64,000 bases of DNA from Arthrobacter bambusae (GTDB taxonomy: Bacteria > Actinomycetota > Actinomycetes > Actinomycetales > Micrococcaceae): NCBI RefSeq assembly GCF_030812595.1, contig NZ_JAUSSZ010000003.1, forward strand, positions 62,001 through 126,000, written 5' to 3'. Shown piece after piece: positions 48,950-59,155 of the stretch. The notes beneath the pieces are model-generated. The model saw only the letters and a list, made by a program, of their open reading frames with translations. It ran no database searches and was not told the origin of the DNA. Position 1 is the first letter of the stretch; the number at the start of each line of letters is the position of its first letter. The position numbers were made by a program, and so were the translations under genes.

Positions 48950-50842
48950 ATGACGGAGAACATCCTCAGCCGAAATCCCCATCTACCGGGCGCCGGCGCC
49001 CGGAATCCCGGCCGCGGTCCAGCCCGCCTCAATCCCGCGGACCGAACCCAGCTGAAACAACATCCCGTCGGTCTCAAGCGGATTGCCGCGCTGTTCACAC
49101 CGCACAAGATGACCATTGCCGCCGTCGTGCTTCTCATCAGCGCTTCCAGCATCATCGGCCTGGCCCAGCCGTTCCTGGTCCGCCACATCATCGACGTGGC
49201 GCTGCCCGGCAGAGATCTGCCACTTCTCGCGTGGCTTGCTGCAGGATTGATCGCCGTGGCAGCCGCAACCGCGCTCATCGGCGTGCTGCAAACCTGGATG
49301 ACCACGGGCATGGGCCAGAAGATCATGCACACGCTGCGCACGCGCTTGTTCACCCACCTCCAGCAGCAATCACTGGGATTCTTCACCCGGACCCGCAGCG
49401 GCGAGGTGCAGTCGCGGTTGAACAACGACATTTCCGGCCTGCAGCAGGTCATCACCTCCACCGCGACCGGCGTTGCCTCAAACCTGACCACGGCCATTGC
49501 CACCGCCATCGCCATGGTGGCCATTTCACCCGGGCTCTCGCTCCTGTCCCTGATAGTGATCCCACCGGCCGTCTGGTTCACCCGCCGGGTGGCCCTGCTT
49601 CGACGCAACATCACGTCCACGCTGCAGAGCGAGTTGGCCACCATGAACACGCAGGTCGAGGAAGGGCTGTCGGTCTCCGGCGTTCGGCTCTCGAAGACCC
49701 TCGGAACCACCAAGCGCGACGCCCACCGCTACATGGAAAGCTCCAAACGGCTGATCGGCCTGGAGATGCGTTCCCAGTTGGCCGGCCGCTGGCGGATGTC
49801 GACCATGGGCATCATTTTCTCGGCCATTCCGGCGCTTATTTACCTGGCCGCTGGGCTGCCCGTCGCCAGCGGAGGAATGACCATCGGCACGCTCGTGGCG
49901 TTCACCGCGCTGCAATCCGCCATCTTCCGCCCCGTGATGAGCCTGCTGGACCTCGGCGTCCAATGGGTCACCGCGATGGCCTTGTTCAGCCGCATCTTTG
50001 AATACCTGGACTTAACTCCCGAGATCACGGCACCGTCCCGGCCCGTCGCCCTGGACCCGTCCGCAATACGCGGCGAGGTCCGCTTCGAGGGCGTCAGTTT
50101 CGCGTACGACGGCGGCGCTGACGTTCTGCGCGGCATCGACCTGACGCTTCCTGCCGGCACCAACACCGCAATCGTCGGCCCCACCGGTTCGGGGAAATCG
50201 ACGCTGGGCTCGCTGGTCCCGCGCCTGCATGACGCCACGGCCGGCCGGATCACCATTGACGGAGTGGACGTCCGCGACATCGTCCCTGAGGAGCTGACGA
50301 AGATCGTGGGTGTGGTGTCCCAGGAGACATATTTGATTCACGACACCATCCGGGAAAACCTCCTGCTGGCAGCGCCCGGGGCGGGCGACGCCGTCCTGTG
50401 GAACGCGCTGGCCTCGGCGCAAATCGCCGACTTGATCGCAAGCTTGCCCGACGGCCTGGACACCATGGTCGGGGCCCGGGGCCACCGCTTCTCCGGAGGA
50501 GAACAGCAGCGCCTGGCGATCGCCCGAACCATCCTGCGCAATCCCAAAGTGCTGGTCCTCGACGAGGCCACGTCCGCCTTGGATAACGCTACCGAAGCGC
50601 AGGTCCAGGCCGCGCTCGACCGGCTATCCGTGGGCCGGACGACATTGACCATCGCCCACAGGCTTTCGACAGTGGAAAAAGCGGATCAGCTGGCCGTCCT
50701 TGCCGGCGGTGCGATCGTGGAGTTCGGAATACCCGGTGAGCTTCGCGATGGCGGGGGAGCCTTTGCGCGGCTCGTCGAGGCCGGAGGGACTGTGGACTTC
50801 GAAGATCCCGCTACGGAAGCCTTGGCCCGGCTCACGGCATGA
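48950..50842 (+). CDS. ABC exporter, fused permease and ATPase
   Basis: 630-residue type IV half-transporter working as a homodimer. The N-terminal domain has six helices (about 30-330) and the ATPase follows: Walker A GPTGSGKST (about 415), signature FSGGEQQRLAIARTI, Walker B VLVLDEATSAL and H-loop IAHRLSTV. Substrate probably a hydrophobic drug or lipid. ATG 48950 has GGAGG eight bases upstream; a GTG at 48905 would add unconserved residues. Divergent from the MarR gene that probably controls it. Its stop overlaps the convergent kdpE gene by 11 bases. Confidence 0.92.
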   Translation: MTENILSRNPHLPGAGARNPGRGPARLNPADRTQLKQHPVGLKRIAALFTPHKMTIAAVVLLISASSIIGLAQPFLVRHIIDVALPGRDLPLLAWLAAGLIAVAAATALIGVLQTWMTTGMGQKIMHTLRTRLFTHLQQQSLGFFTRTRSGEVQSRLNNDISGLQQVITSTATGVASNLTTAIATAIAMVAISPGLSLLSLIVIPPAVWFTRRVALLRRNITSTLQSELATMNTQVEEGLSVSGVRLSKTLGTTKRDAHRYMESSKRLIGLEMRSQLAGRWRMSTMGIIFSAIPALIYLAAGLPVASGGMTIGTLVAFTALQSAIFRPVMSLLDLGVQWVTAMALFSRIFEYLDLTPEITAPSRPVALDPSAIRGEVRFEGVSFAYDGGADVLRGIDLTLPAGTNTAIVGPTGSGKSTLGSLVPRLHDATAGRITIDGVDVRDIVPEELTKIVGVVSQETYLIHDTIRENLLLAAPGAGDAVLWNALASAQIADLIASLPDGLDTMVGARGHRFSGGEQQRLAIARTILRNPKVLVLDEATSALDNATEAQVQAALDRLSVGRTTLTIAHRLSTVEKADQLAVLAGGAIVEFGIPGELRDGGGAFARLVEAGGTVDFEDPATEALARLTA

Positions 50843-51509
50843 AACGGTACCCTATCCCCACCTCGGTGATCAGGTGGCGCGGGTTCCCAGGCTCCGGTTC
50901 CAGTTTCCGCCGAAGCTGCGCCATGTACACGCGGACGTAATTGGCTTCCTTGGCATACGCCGGACCCCAAACCTCGCTGAGGAGCTGCTGCTGGGTGATC
51001 AGCTTCTCGGGGTTCCGTACGAAAAGATCCAGGATTCTCCACTCGGTCGGCGTCAGCCGGACGTCCTTGCCTTCACGCGTCACTCGCCTCATGGCAAGGT
51101 CCACTGTGAACGCTTCTGTGACCAGCATGGGCGCTTCTTCGCCTGGATCCGTGGTGCGCCGCAGGATCGCCCGGAGTCGCGCCAAGAGCTCGTCGAGTCC
51201 GAACGGCTTGGTGATGTAGTCGTCCGCGCCCGCGTCCAGCGCTTCAACCTTGTCCTCGGAGCCGTGCCGTGCGGAGAGGACCAGGATGGGCACGCTGCTC
51301 CACTCACGCAAGCGGGCGATGACGGTGGTTCCGTCGATGTCCGGCAAGCCCAGGTCGAGGATCAAGACGCCCACCGGGTGCTGGGCTGCGGAGCGCAAGG
51401 CTGATTCGCCGTCGGACGCGGTGGCCACGGTGTAACCGTGGGCCTGGAGCGTGATCCGCAGGGCCTTGACGATATGGGGATCGTCGTCCACAACCAAGAC
51501 GTTGCTCAT
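50832..51509 (-). CDS. kdpE: KdpE response regulator
   Basis: 225-residue OmpR/PhoB-type regulator of the kdp operon. Receiver domain with phosphorylated Asp52 (LILDLGLPDIDG) and acidic pocket VVDDDPH, then the winged-helix DNA-binding domain (LTPTEWRILDLFVRNPEKLI, VRVYMAQLRRKLE). It overlaps kdpD by four bases (ATGA) and is the last gene of the operon. Candidate TTAAC-type sites lie upstream of the operon (58968-59061). Confidence 0.96.
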   Translation of the reverse strand: MSNVLVVDDDPHIVKALRITLQAHGYTVATASDGESALRSAAQHPVGVLILDLGLPDIDGTTVIARLREWSSVPILVLSARHGSEDKVEALDAGADDYITKPFGLDELLARLRAILRRTTDPGEEAPMLVTEAFTVDLAMRRVTREGKDVRLTPTEWRILDLFVRNPEKLITQQQLLSEVWGPAYAKEANYVRVYMAQLRRKLEPEPGNPRHLITEVGIGYRFMP

Positions 51510-54154
51510 CCCGCCTCCTTGGAGGCGCTGTCCGGGATGCCCGACGGCGGCGTATGGCGGCGCTCCAAAAGAACCGATTGCGCTTCCATGGGAGCTTGCG
51601 GCGCCCCGTACGGGAACGCGACGCCCGTGGACAGCGGAAGCCGAATGACCATGGTCAGGCCTCCGCCGGGAGTCTCTTCCGCGGTGAGTGTGCCTCCCAT
51701 CGCTTCCGTGAATCCCTTGGCCACGGCTAGCCCGAGGCCAACGCCGGTGGTGGAAGGGACGTCGTTGAGCCGCTGGAAGGGCTGGAACATCCTGACCACG
51801 CTTTCGGCGGGGACTCCCTGGCCGTGGTCGATGATGCGCAGTTCCCCGGAAGGCCGCCCGTCCAGGGTGGACGAACTGAAGCCTCCCGCGGCTCCCACCA
51901 GCACAACATCTGAATCCGGAGCGTACTTGATGGCGTTCTCCACGATGTTTGCGATGACGCGTTCCAGCATCCCGGCGTCGGCGTCGATCTCGGGCATGTT
52001 TCCCGGCAGGTCGACCCGCACCCGCCCCGGCGGCACTCCATGAAGTGCCGCCGGAATCACTTCATACCAGCGCACCGGGCGAATAAGGGCGTTCACCGAG
52101 TCCGAGGTAATACGGGACATGTCCAGGAGGTTCCCCACGAGGACGTCGAGCCTGTCAGAGCATTCCTCGATGGTTGCCAGCAGTTCCTGTTCCTCCTCGG
52201 GCGTGTAATGAACGTCGCTTTGCCGCAAACCGCCCACCGCCAATTTGATTCCGGCCAGAGGAGTCCGCAGGTCGTGGGAGACCGCACGCAGGATGGAAGT
52301 GCGCATGGTGTTGCTTTCGGCCAAGCGCGCGATTTCACGCCGGCTCGCCGCCAATTGGCGCCGCTCAAGCTGGGCTGAGAGATGCGCGCCGAAAGCGCTG
52401 AGAAGCCTACGGTCGCTGGCTGGGAGGATGCGGCCGGACAGGACCAGCCGGGTTCCTGCGTCGATCTGTTCGGTGTTTTCGCCGCCCTCAGGAGAGAGGT
52501 CTGCGACTTCTCCGGCCTTGGCGACGAGGCGCCAGCGGTCGGTTGGTCCGCCAGTGGAAACCGCGCCGGCGGCTTTGAACAATGCCGCCCCGCGCATCTG
52601 GAACACGTCCAGTGCCTGCTTCAAGAGCCCTTCCACGGTGTCCTCGGCGCTGGATGCCCCGCGCGTGAGGTCACCGAGGGTCGTAGCCTCGGCGCGGGCA
52701 CGCGCGGCCTCCTTGGAACGCCTCGCCGAGACGTCCACCACGGCGGCGACAGCGGCCGAGACACCCACGAAAACCAGCAAGGCCAGAATATTTTCGGGGT
52801 CACTGATGGTCAGGGTGCCCACGGGCGGAATGGAGAAGAAATTCACCAACAGGCTGCTCCACAGGGCACCGAGCAGGGCTGGCCACAAACCACCCACCAA
52901 AGCCACAGCAACCGAACCCGTGAGCTGGACGAGCACGGCCGTCGCAATGCTGTGCGAAGGGCTCGCGGCAAGCAGGAGCTGCAAAATAACCGGAACAACC
53001 ACCGCCATCGCAAATCCGACGATCACCCTGCTCCGCCCAAGGTCCCGCTGCCGCGGACGGTCGACCCCCCGGCCACCCAAAGGATGGGAAACCATGTGCA
53101 CGTCGATATCGCCGGAATCACGCACCACCCGGTTGCCGATCCCCCGGCCGGTCAGCCTGGCGACCAGAGACCGACGCCGGGAAATCCCGACGACGATCTG
53201 CGTCGCGTTCACGCTCCGGGCGAAGTCCAACAAGGCCTTGGCCGGGTCCTCCCCTGCCACCGTGTGGTAGCTACCGCCCAAATCCCGGACCAACAGGCGC
53301 TGGGCTTCCAAGGCTTGCGGAGATTCCGAGGCCACGCCATCGGCCGCACGGACGTGCACGGCGAGCAAGTCGCCACCGTTGACGCGTTTGAGGATCCGGG
53401 CGGCCCTGCGGACGAGGACCTCCCCTTCCGGGCCGCCGGTGAGGCCGATGACAATTCGTTCCCGGGCTGGCCAACTCGCATCGATCCCCTGTTCCGAGCG
53501 GTACTTTGCCAGTCCCTCGTCCACGCGGTCGGCCAGCCACAGCAATGCCAGTTCACGCAACGCAGTCAGGTTGCCCATCCGGAAATAGTTGGACAACGCG
53601 GCGTCGATCTTGTCCGCCGCATAGATCTTGCCGTCGCCCAGCCGTTGCCGAAGCAGCTCCGGTGAGATGTCCACAAGGTGGATCTGGTCGGCCCGCCGCA
53701 CCACGTCGTCGGGCACTGTTTCCGCCTGGCGGACATCTGTGATGGCACTCACGACGTCACCGAGGGAAGCCAGGTGCTGCACGTTCACGGTGGAGAGGAC
53801 GTTGATGCCGGCGTCGAGCAGTTCCTCCACGTCCTGCCAGCGCTTCGGGTTGCGGCTTCCGGGGATGTTCGAGTGGGCATATTCATCGACGACGGCGGTG
53901 TGCGGCCTGCGCGCCAGAACCGCGTCGATGTCCATCTCCTCGAACGCCGTGTCCCGATACGCGATGCTGCGCGGCGGAATCACTTCCAATCCGTCCATCA
54001 AGGCACGGGTGTCGCTGCGTCCATGGTCCATGGCGAAAGCCACCACCACGTCTTCACCACGCCCGCGCAGCCGGTGGGCCTCTGCAAGCATGGCGTAGGT
54101 CTTCCCTACTCCCGGGGCTGCCCCGAGGAAAATGCGCAGCGTCGCCCGTGCCAT
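51506..54154 (-). CDS. kdpD: KdpD sensor histidine kinase
   Basis: 882 residues. N-terminal KdpD domain (about 5-210) with Walker A GAAPGVGKT and Walker B AVVDEYAHSN, a Usp-like domain (about 220-350), four membrane helices (about 395-490), a GAF-like region, and HisKA with phosphoacceptor His627 (VSHDLRTPL) followed by the ATPase domain. It senses potassium limitation and phosphorylates KdpE. The SxS-X20-FTAxY c-di-AMP motif described for staphylococcal KdpD is not evident. Full-length compared with the roughly 890-residue E. coli protein. Confidence 0.96.
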   Translation of the reverse strand: MARATLRIFLGAAPGVGKTYAMLAEAHRLRGRGEDVVVAFAMDHGRSDTRALMDGLEVIPPRSIAYRDTAFEEMDIDAVLARRPHTAVVDEYAHSNIPGSRNPKRWQDVEELLDAGINVLSTVNVQHLASLGDVVSAITDVRQAETVPDDVVRRADQIHLVDISPELLRQRLGDGKIYAADKIDAALSNYFRMGNLTALRELALLWLADRVDEGLAKYRSEQGIDASWPARERIVIGLTGGPEGEVLVRRAARILKRVNGGDLLAVHVRAADGVASESPQALEAQRLLVRDLGGSYHTVAGEDPAKALLDFARSVNATQIVVGISRRRSLVARLTGRGIGNRVVRDSGDIDVHMVSHPLGGRGVDRPRQRDLGRSRVIVGFAMAVVVPVILQLLLAASPSHSIATAVLVQLTGSVAVALVGGLWPALLGALWSSLLVNFFSIPPVGTLTISDPENILALLVFVGVSAAVAAVVDVSARRSKEAARARAEATTLGDLTRGASSAEDTVEGLLKQALDVFQMRGAALFKAAGAVSTGGPTDRWRLVAKAGEVADLSPEGGENTEQIDAGTRLVLSGRILPASDRRLLSAFGAHLSAQLERRQLAASRREIARLAESNTMRTSILRAVSHDLRTPLAGIKLAVGGLRQSDVHYTPEEEQELLATIEECSDRLDVLVGNLLDMSRITSDSVNALIRPVRWYEVIPAALHGVPPGRVRVDLPGNMPEIDADAGMLERVIANIVENAIKYAPDSDVVLVGAAGGFSSSTLDGRPSGELRIIDHGQGVPAESVVRMFQPFQRLNDVPSTTGVGLGLAVAKGFTEAMGGTLTAEETPGGGLTMVIRLPLSTGVAFPYGAPQAPMEAQSVLLERRHTPPSGIPDSASKEAG

Positions 54155-54208
54155 GTGGTCATTCTTTCACTTGTTGAACGCGGCGGTTGCCCGCCGAGCC
54201 GGCCGCCC

Positions 54209-54835
54209 TCATTTAGACGGGATAGCTGTGGACGGCGCCGCTGCGGCGACGTCCAGGTTCAGCTCCGTGACGTTGACGGACGGCTGCCCCAGGAAGGCCT
54301 CGAGCCCCGTGACGGTGCGGCGGTCCACCATGGCCTGCACCGCCTCCGGACTCAGCCCGTGAGCCTTGGCCACCCTGGGCACCTGAAGGCGGGCATAGGC
54401 TACCGAGATCTGCGGGTCCAGCCCGGAGCCGCTTGCCGTCACGGCGTCGGCGGGGACATCGGATTCCTTAACTCCCTCTTCAGCGGCGATGGCAGCACGG
54501 TTGGCTTTGACGGCGTCGAGCAGCTTGGGATCGTTGGGGCCCAGGTTGCTCGCGGTGGACGCGCCCGGGTCCCACTTGGCTGCCGAGGGGCGGGCGTGGA
54601 ACCACAGGGGGCTCTGGGTGCCGGCACTATCCGCGGAGACCTGGGCAATCAGCGCAGAAGCCGCGGGCCTTCCGGCCGCGTCTTTCACGATGGAGCCATT
54701 GGCTTGGAAGGGCACAACCGCCTGGCCGATACCGAAAATCACCAGCGGGTAGATCAACCCGAGGACAACAGTGGCCAGAAGCAGGAACCGCAGGGCCGTT
54801 CCAGCTTGACGAAGATAGCCGGGAATGGTGTTCAA
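54209..54835 (-). CDS. kdpC: KdpC subunit
   Basis: 208 residues: one N-terminal membrane helix (about 12-32, FLLLATVVLGLIYPLVI) and a periplasmic/extracytoplasmic domain with the conserved WFHARPSA and GSGLDPQISVAYA segments. It stabilises the complex and raises ATP affinity of KdpB. Nine bases downstream of kdpB. Ends before a 54-base gap to kdpD. Confidence 0.96.
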   Translation of the reverse strand: MNTIPGYLRQAGTALRFLLLATVVLGLIYPLVIFGIGQAVVPFQANGSIVKDAAGRPAASALIAQVSADSAGTQSPLWFHARPSAAKWDPGASTASNLGPNDPKLLDAVKANRAAIAAEEGVKESDVPADAVTASGSGLDPQISVAYARLQVPRVAKAHGLSPEAVQAMVDRRTVTGLEAFLGQPSVNVTELNLDVAAAAPSTAIPSK

Positions 54836-54844
54836 GGTGGACTC

Positions 54845-57004
54845 CTAGCCGATGCCGGGGATGAGGGAAATGAGGAGGTCGATGAGCTTGATCCCGATGA
54901 AAGGCGCTATCAGACCGCCCAGGCCGTAGATCGCCAGGTTCCTTGCCAGCGCCTGGTTCGCCGAGACGGCCCGGTACTTGACGCCGCGCAGGGCGAGCGG
55001 AACCAGCGCGATGATGATCAAGGCGTTGAAGATGACCGCGGACAGGATGGCCGAGGAAGGCGAAGCGAGGCCCATGATGTTCAAAAGCCCCAGCCCGGGA
55101 AAAGCGCCCGTGAAGAGGGCCGGGACGATCGCGAAGTACTTTGCGACGTCGTTCGCCACCGAGAACGTGGTCAGGGCGCCGCGGGTGATGAGCAGCTGTT
55201 TGCCGATGCCCACAATGTTGATGAGTTTGGTGGGATCCGAGTCCAGGTCCACCATGTTGGCCGCTTCCTTCGCAGCCGGAGTGCCCGAGTTCATGGCGAC
55301 ACCGACATCCGCCGCAGCGAGTGCGGGGGCATCGTTGGTGCCGTCCCCGGTCATGGCCACCAACCGGCCGTGCGCCTGTTCGTCCTTGATGACAGCGAGT
55401 TTGTCTTCCGGAGTTGCCTCGGCGACAAAGTCGTCGACGCCGGACTCCGCAGCGATTGCCTTGGCCGTGATGGGGTTGTCGCCCGTGATCATCACTGTCC
55501 GGATGCCCATTCGGCGCAATTCGGCGAAGCGGGCATGCATGCCCGGCTTGACCACATCGGCGAGGTGGATAGTGCCGAGAACGCGGGCACCGCCGTCGTT
55601 CGCGACTGCGGCAACCAGCAACGGGGTGCCGCCCTGGGCGGAAATTTCCCGCACCTTGAGTTCCACTTCAGCCGGGGTGTGTCCTCCAGCTTCCGCTACA
55701 AAGTTGGCGACGGCGGTTGCGGCGCCCTTGCGGATCTTCCGGCCGTCAAGGTCCAAGCCGCTCATGCGCGTGCTCGCGCTGAACTCGACAACAGCAAAGC
55801 CTTCCGAGCCTTTCAAGAGGGCCGCAAGGTCCGGGCCGCCGACGCCCTTTTCCGCCGCGAGATCCACGATCGACCGCCCTTCCGGCGTCTCGTCGGCCAA
55901 GCTGGAGAGCCGGGCCGCGTCGATGAGTTCGGTCCGCTCGACGTCGTGGGCCGGGAAGAACTTGACTGCACGGCGATTGCCGTAGGTGATGGTGCCGGTC
56001 TTGTCGAGCAGGAGCGTGGTGATGTCTCCCGCGGTCTCCACGGCGCGTCCGGAAGTGGCCAGGACATTGTGTTGCACCAAACGGTCCATGCCTGCGATCC
56101 CGATGGCAGGCACGAGCGCCCCGATGGTGGTGGGGATCAGGCAGACCAGCAGCGCCACCAGCACGATCGGCGATGGCGTTGCACCCGGCAGGGAAGCGAA
56201 CGGTGCCAAACTCATGGTGACTGCAAGGAAGACAATCGTCAGGGAGACAAGGAGGACGTGGAGGGCGATTTCGTTGGGCGTCTTTTGCCGAACAGCGCCT
56301 TCGACGAGCTTGATCATCCGGTCGATGAACGTTTCACCCGCCTCAGCCGTAATGCGGACGGCGATGTGGTCCGAAAGGACCTTGGTGCCGCCGGTCACCG
56401 AGGAGCGGTCGCCGCCGGATTCGCGAATGACAGGTGCCGACTCGCCGGTGATGGTGGATTCGTCCACGCTCGCCAGGCCTTCGATGATCTCTCCATCGGA
56501 GGGGATGACGTCCCCGGCTTCGCAAATCACGACGTCGTTCTTCCGCAGTTCCGTTCCAGGCACCTCTTTGAGGGTGCCATCCTCAAGCCGAAGCCGGGCA
56601 ACAACACCTTTCCTGCTGGCCCGGAGGCTATCTGCCTGGGCCTTGCCGCGGCCCTCCGCGATGGCTTCCGACAACGTCCCGAAGAGCACCGTCAGCCAAA
56701 GCCAGACTGTCACCGAGATGCCGAAAACGGCTGGTTTGAGAATGCAGATGGCCGTGCAGAGAGCCGCCCCCACCAACACTGTGAACATCACCGGAGAGTG
56801 GACCATCTGCCGGGGCCCCAGCTTCCTTATCGCGACCGGCAGCGCGGTCCGGATACCGGCAAGGTCAAGCTTGGCCGGCGCCTTGGTGTGGTGTTTATGC
56901 TCCCCCGGCGTGCCCAGGGGATTGCCGTCGGCGTAGGTTTGGGCCTCGGTGTCCGCGGCCAGGGCACGGCTGGACTTGGTAGTTGCCATGACAGACTTGG
57001 TCAT
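54845..57004 (-). CDS. kdpB: KdpB, P-type ATPase catalytic subunit
   Basis: 719 residues. Phosphorylated Asp334 lies in [14 protein letters not shown], with TGE ([10 protein letters not shown]) in the actuator domain and [12 protein letters not shown] in the hinge. It hydrolyses ATP to drive high-affinity K+ uptake through KdpA. It overlaps kdpA by four bases (ATGA). A His/Thr-rich extension precedes the first helix ([11 protein letters not shown]), somewhat longer than in E. coli KdpB (682 residues). Confidence 0.97.
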   Translation of the reverse strand: MTKSVMATTKSSRALAADTEAQTYADGNPLGTPGEHKHHTKAPAKLDLAGIRTALPVAIRKLGPRQMVHSPVMFTVLVGAALCTAICILKPAVFGISVTVWLWLTVLFGTLSEAIAEGRGKAQADSLRASRKGVVARLRLEDGTLKEVPGTELRKNDVVICEAGDVIPSDGEIIEGLASVDESTITGESAPVIRESGGDRSSVTGGTKVLSDHIAVRITAEAGETFIDRMIKLVEGAVRQKTPNEIALHVLLVSLTIVFLAVTMSLAPFASLPGATPSPIVLVALLVCLIPTTIGALVPAIGIAGMDRLVQHNVLATSGRAVETAGDITTLLLDKTGTITYGNRRAVKFFPAHDVERTELIDAARLSSLADETPEGRSIVDLAAEKGVGGPDLAALLKGSEGFAVVEFSASTRMSGLDLDGRKIRKGAATAVANFVAEAGGHTPAEVELKVREISAQGGTPLLVAAVANDGGARVLGTIHLADVVKPGMHARFAELRRMGIRTVMITGDNPITAKAIAAESGVDDFVAEATPEDKLAVIKDEQAHGRLVAMTGDGTNDAPALAAADVGVAMNSGTPAAKEAANMVDLDSDPTKLINIVGIGKQLLITRGALTTFSVANDVAKYFAIVPALFTGAFPGLGLLNIMGLASPSSAILSAVIFNALIIIALVPLALRGVKYRAVSANQALARNLAIYGLGGLIAPFIGIKLIDLLISLIPGIG

Positions 57005-58668
57005 TTCAGGAGTCCTTCTGCGAGGGGGCCCAAGGAAAGGGCCGGGAAGTAGCTCAAGGCGGTCATGATCACCGTCACGCCGAGCAAGAGGGAACCGAAG
57101 AGCCAGCCGTGGGTGGGGACGGTTCCGGATGACGCCGGGATCCGGGGTTGTTTTGCGAGGGAACCCGCCAAGGCGAGCACCAGCACGATGGGCAGATAGC
57201 GGCCAAGGAGCATGGCGAGGCTCATCATGATGGACAAATATGGACCGGACGTGGTGATACCGCCGAACGCCGAGCCGTTGTTGTTGGCTCCGGAGGTGAA
57301 GGCGTAGAGCACTTCGCTGAATTGGTGCGGGCCGGACGCTGGTGCGTTAGCCATGGCGTCCGGCAGCAGGACTGTGATTCCAGCCGTGGCAAGCACCACC
57401 ACCGGCGTCACCAGGATGTACATCGCGGTGAGCTTCATCTCCCGGGGTCCGATCTTCTTTCCCAGGAACTCAGGAGTGCGGCCCACCATGAGCCCGGCGA
57501 TGAACACGGAGACAATCGCGAGGATCAGCAGGCCATAGAGCCCTGATCCCGTGCCTCCCGGGGCCACTTCTCCGAGCATCATGTTCACCATGGCGACACC
57601 GCCGGCCAGGGGCGGCAGGGAATCGTGGGCGACGTTAATGGCACCCGTGGAAGTCAGCGTGGTGGCAGTGGCAAAAATCGAGCTTTGGGCCGCGCCAAAG
57701 CGTTGCTCGAAGCCCTCACCAAGACCTCCCGCAGCGGCGGTCGCTGTTCCTTCGGCGGAGGCAACAGCCCAGCCCATCAGCATGGTGGATGTCAGCCAGA
57801 GCGTGCCCATGACACCCACTACCGTGTAACCCTGCCGCTGATCCCCCACCATGCGGCCATAGGCGTACGGCAACGCGGAAGGAATGAGCAGGATCAGGAA
57901 GACCTGGAACAGGCTGATGAAGACGTTCGGGTTCTCGAACGGGTGCGCGGAATTGGCGTTGAAATAGCCGCCGCCGTTCGTGCCCAGGATTTTGATTGCT
58001 TCCTGGGAGGCTACGGGCCCACCCGGGATGGTCTGGGTGACGCCGGTTGCCTGGTTGAGGACCTCGGTCGACCAAAAATTCTGCACTACCCCGCCGATGA
58101 CCATGACGATCGCCGCGAGCGCAGCCATGGGCAGCAGTACGCGGAACGAGGTGCGGGCAAGGTCCACCCAGAAGTTCCCCAGCCTGTCCGTCTTGGTTCG
58201 CGCGATGCCACGGATCAGGGCGACCACCACCACGATTCCGACGGCGGCGGAGAGGAAGTTCTGCACGGCCAGTAAGCACATCTGCGCGAAAACGCCCATG
58301 GTGGCCTCGGGCGTGTACGTTTGCCAGTTGGTGTTCGTGGCAAAGGAAATGGCCGTGTTCATGGCCGTCCAAGGGTCCACGCCGGGGAGGGAATTGTTCC
58401 CCGGCAGGACGCCTTGAAGCCGCTGCAGGAGGAACACCACCAGGATGGAGACAGCGGAGAACACCAAGACGCTGCGCAAATAGATGGACCAGCTCTGCTC
58501 GGTGCCCGGATCCACCCCGGCCAGGCGGTAAAACCATCGTTCCACGCGGGTGGACTTCTTGCCCTCAAAGACCCGGGCGAGGTACACGCCCAGCGGCTTG
58601 TGAACCAAGACCAGCAGCAAGAGCAGGATCGCCACCTGGGTGACGAAAGAGGCAATACTGAAAACCAT
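57001..58668 (-). CDS. kdpA: KdpA, potassium channel-like subunit
   Basis: 555-residue membrane protein, ten helices, containing the four pore-loop repeats of the superfamily of K+ transporters ([40 protein letters not shown]). It binds and translocates K+. GTGT/ATG region: ATG 58668, six bases after the kdpF stop. First large gene of the operon. Confidence 0.97.
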   Translation of the reverse strand: MVFSIASFVTQVAILLLLLVLVHKPLGVYLARVFEGKKSTRVERWFYRLAGVDPGTEQSWSIYLRSVLVFSAVSILVVFLLQRLQGVLPGNNSLPGVDPWTAMNTAISFATNTNWQTYTPEATMGVFAQMCLLAVQNFLSAAVGIVVVVALIRGIARTKTDRLGNFWVDLARTSFRVLLPMAALAAIVMVIGGVVQNFWSTEVLNQATGVTQTIPGGPVASQEAIKILGTNGGGYFNANSAHPFENPNVFISLFQVFLILLIPSALPYAYGRMVGDQRQGYTVVGVMGTLWLTSTMLMGWAVASAEGTATAAAGGLGEGFEQRFGAAQSSIFATATTLTSTGAINVAHDSLPPLAGGVAMVNMMLGEVAPGGTGSGLYGLLILAIVSVFIAGLMVGRTPEFLGKKIGPREMKLTAMYILVTPVVVLATAGITVLLPDAMANAPASGPHQFSEVLYAFTSGANNNGSAFGGITTSGPYLSIMMSLAMLLGRYLPIVLVLALAGSLAKQPRIPASSGTVPTHGWLFGSLLLGVTVIMTALSYFPALSLGPLAEGLLK

Positions 58669-58674
58669 CCCGGA

Positions 58675-58773
58675 TCACCACTTTTCCGGGTGGATCAAGA
58701 CGAGCAACAGGTAGCCGAACAAGCACAGGCCCGCAATAAACAAGACCAACCACATCACGGCATCCGCGCTCAC
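58675..58773 (-). CDS. kdpF: KdpF, small subunit of the Kdp complex
   Basis: 32 codons from GTG 58773; a later ATG at 58755 would give 26. It reads SADAVMWLVLFIAGLCLFGY followed by LLLVLIHPEKW: one membrane helix. The E. coli protein is 29 residues and also begins with Met-Ser-Ala. GTG 58773 is preferred because it overlaps by four bases (GTGA) the stop of the small ORF upstream, so translation is coupled. Its stop lies six bases before kdpA. Confidence 0.85.
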   Translation of the reverse strand: MSADAVMWLVLFIAGLCLFGYLLLVLIHPEKW

Positions 58774-58883
58774 CGCCCGTTCACCGGCCCATCGCCATCG
58801 ACGATTTTGCCCAGAAGACGGGCAATCCACATCACGATCCCCATTGACACCACGAAGATCCCCACAACAGCCACGTCGGCCAC
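58770..58883 (-). CDS. 37-residue membrane protein leading the kdp operon
   Basis: Small ORF, GTG start at 58883 with AAAGGA seven bases upstream. Residues 1-19 read MADVAVVGIFVVSMGIVMW, then IARLLGKIVDGDGPVNGR: one membrane helix and a short, charged C-terminal tail. Its TGA overlaps the kdpF GTG by four bases. It is too small for usual gene callers and I know no named Kdp subunit that matches it. It could be an accessory subunit, a regulatory peptide, or only a leader used for translational coupling. Confidence 0.7.
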   Translation of the reverse strand: MADVAVVGIFVVSMGIVMWIARLLGKIVDGDGPVNGR

Positions 58884-58903
58884 TGGAACGTCCTTTCATC
58901 CTT

Positions 58904-58919
58904 GCCCCGTTTGCGGGGC
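58904..58919 (-). promoter_or_regulatory. leader hairpin of the kdp transcript
   Basis: GCCCCG-TTTG-CGGGGC, perfect 6-4-6, 21 bases upstream of the small kdp leader ORF. It could be a leader stem or an attenuator; it has no T-run on the minus strand. Confidence 0.4.
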
Positions 58920-58967
58920 TGATGCCAGTCAACTCCTCGCCCCGCGGCGAAAAGCGGTTCCTGATGG

Positions 58968-59072
58968 TTCCTTAACACGGCGGGGCCGAATCTTGACGCC
59001 TTCTTAACAAGCGCGACTCCCGGAGGGTGGGCTGTGGCTTCCGATCCGTGGACGTTAAGGATTCGTCAAGAT
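58968..59072. promoter_or_regulatory. kdp/permease divergent control region
   Basis: Contains TTCCTTAAC (58968-58976), TTCTTAAC (59001-59008; 32 bases, three turns, from the first) and an inverted copy GTTAAGGA (59054-59061). An additional inverted repeat ATCTTGACG (58990-58998) / CGTCAAGAT (59064-59072) brackets the middle. The TTAAC words are the only AT-rich blocks in the region and are candidate KdpE sites. Confidence 0.55.
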
Positions 59073-59155
59073 CGGCTTCCACCAGCGAAAAGACTTCTTG
59101 CCGGTGCTATGTTCAGCAATGATCGCGGAGCTCCGCGTTGCGCGGAAAGGACACC

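Noticed and set aside
51506-54154. c-di-AMP binding by KdpD
   Set aside because: The SxS-X20-FTAxY motif described for staphylococcal KdpD could not be found in the Usp-like domain.
53678-57052. 1124-codon open frame on the plus strand opposite kdpB, kdpC and kdpD
   Set aside because: A by-product of GC-rich codon use in the real minus-strand genes; no recognisable domain, and the opposite frames have clear catalytic motifs.
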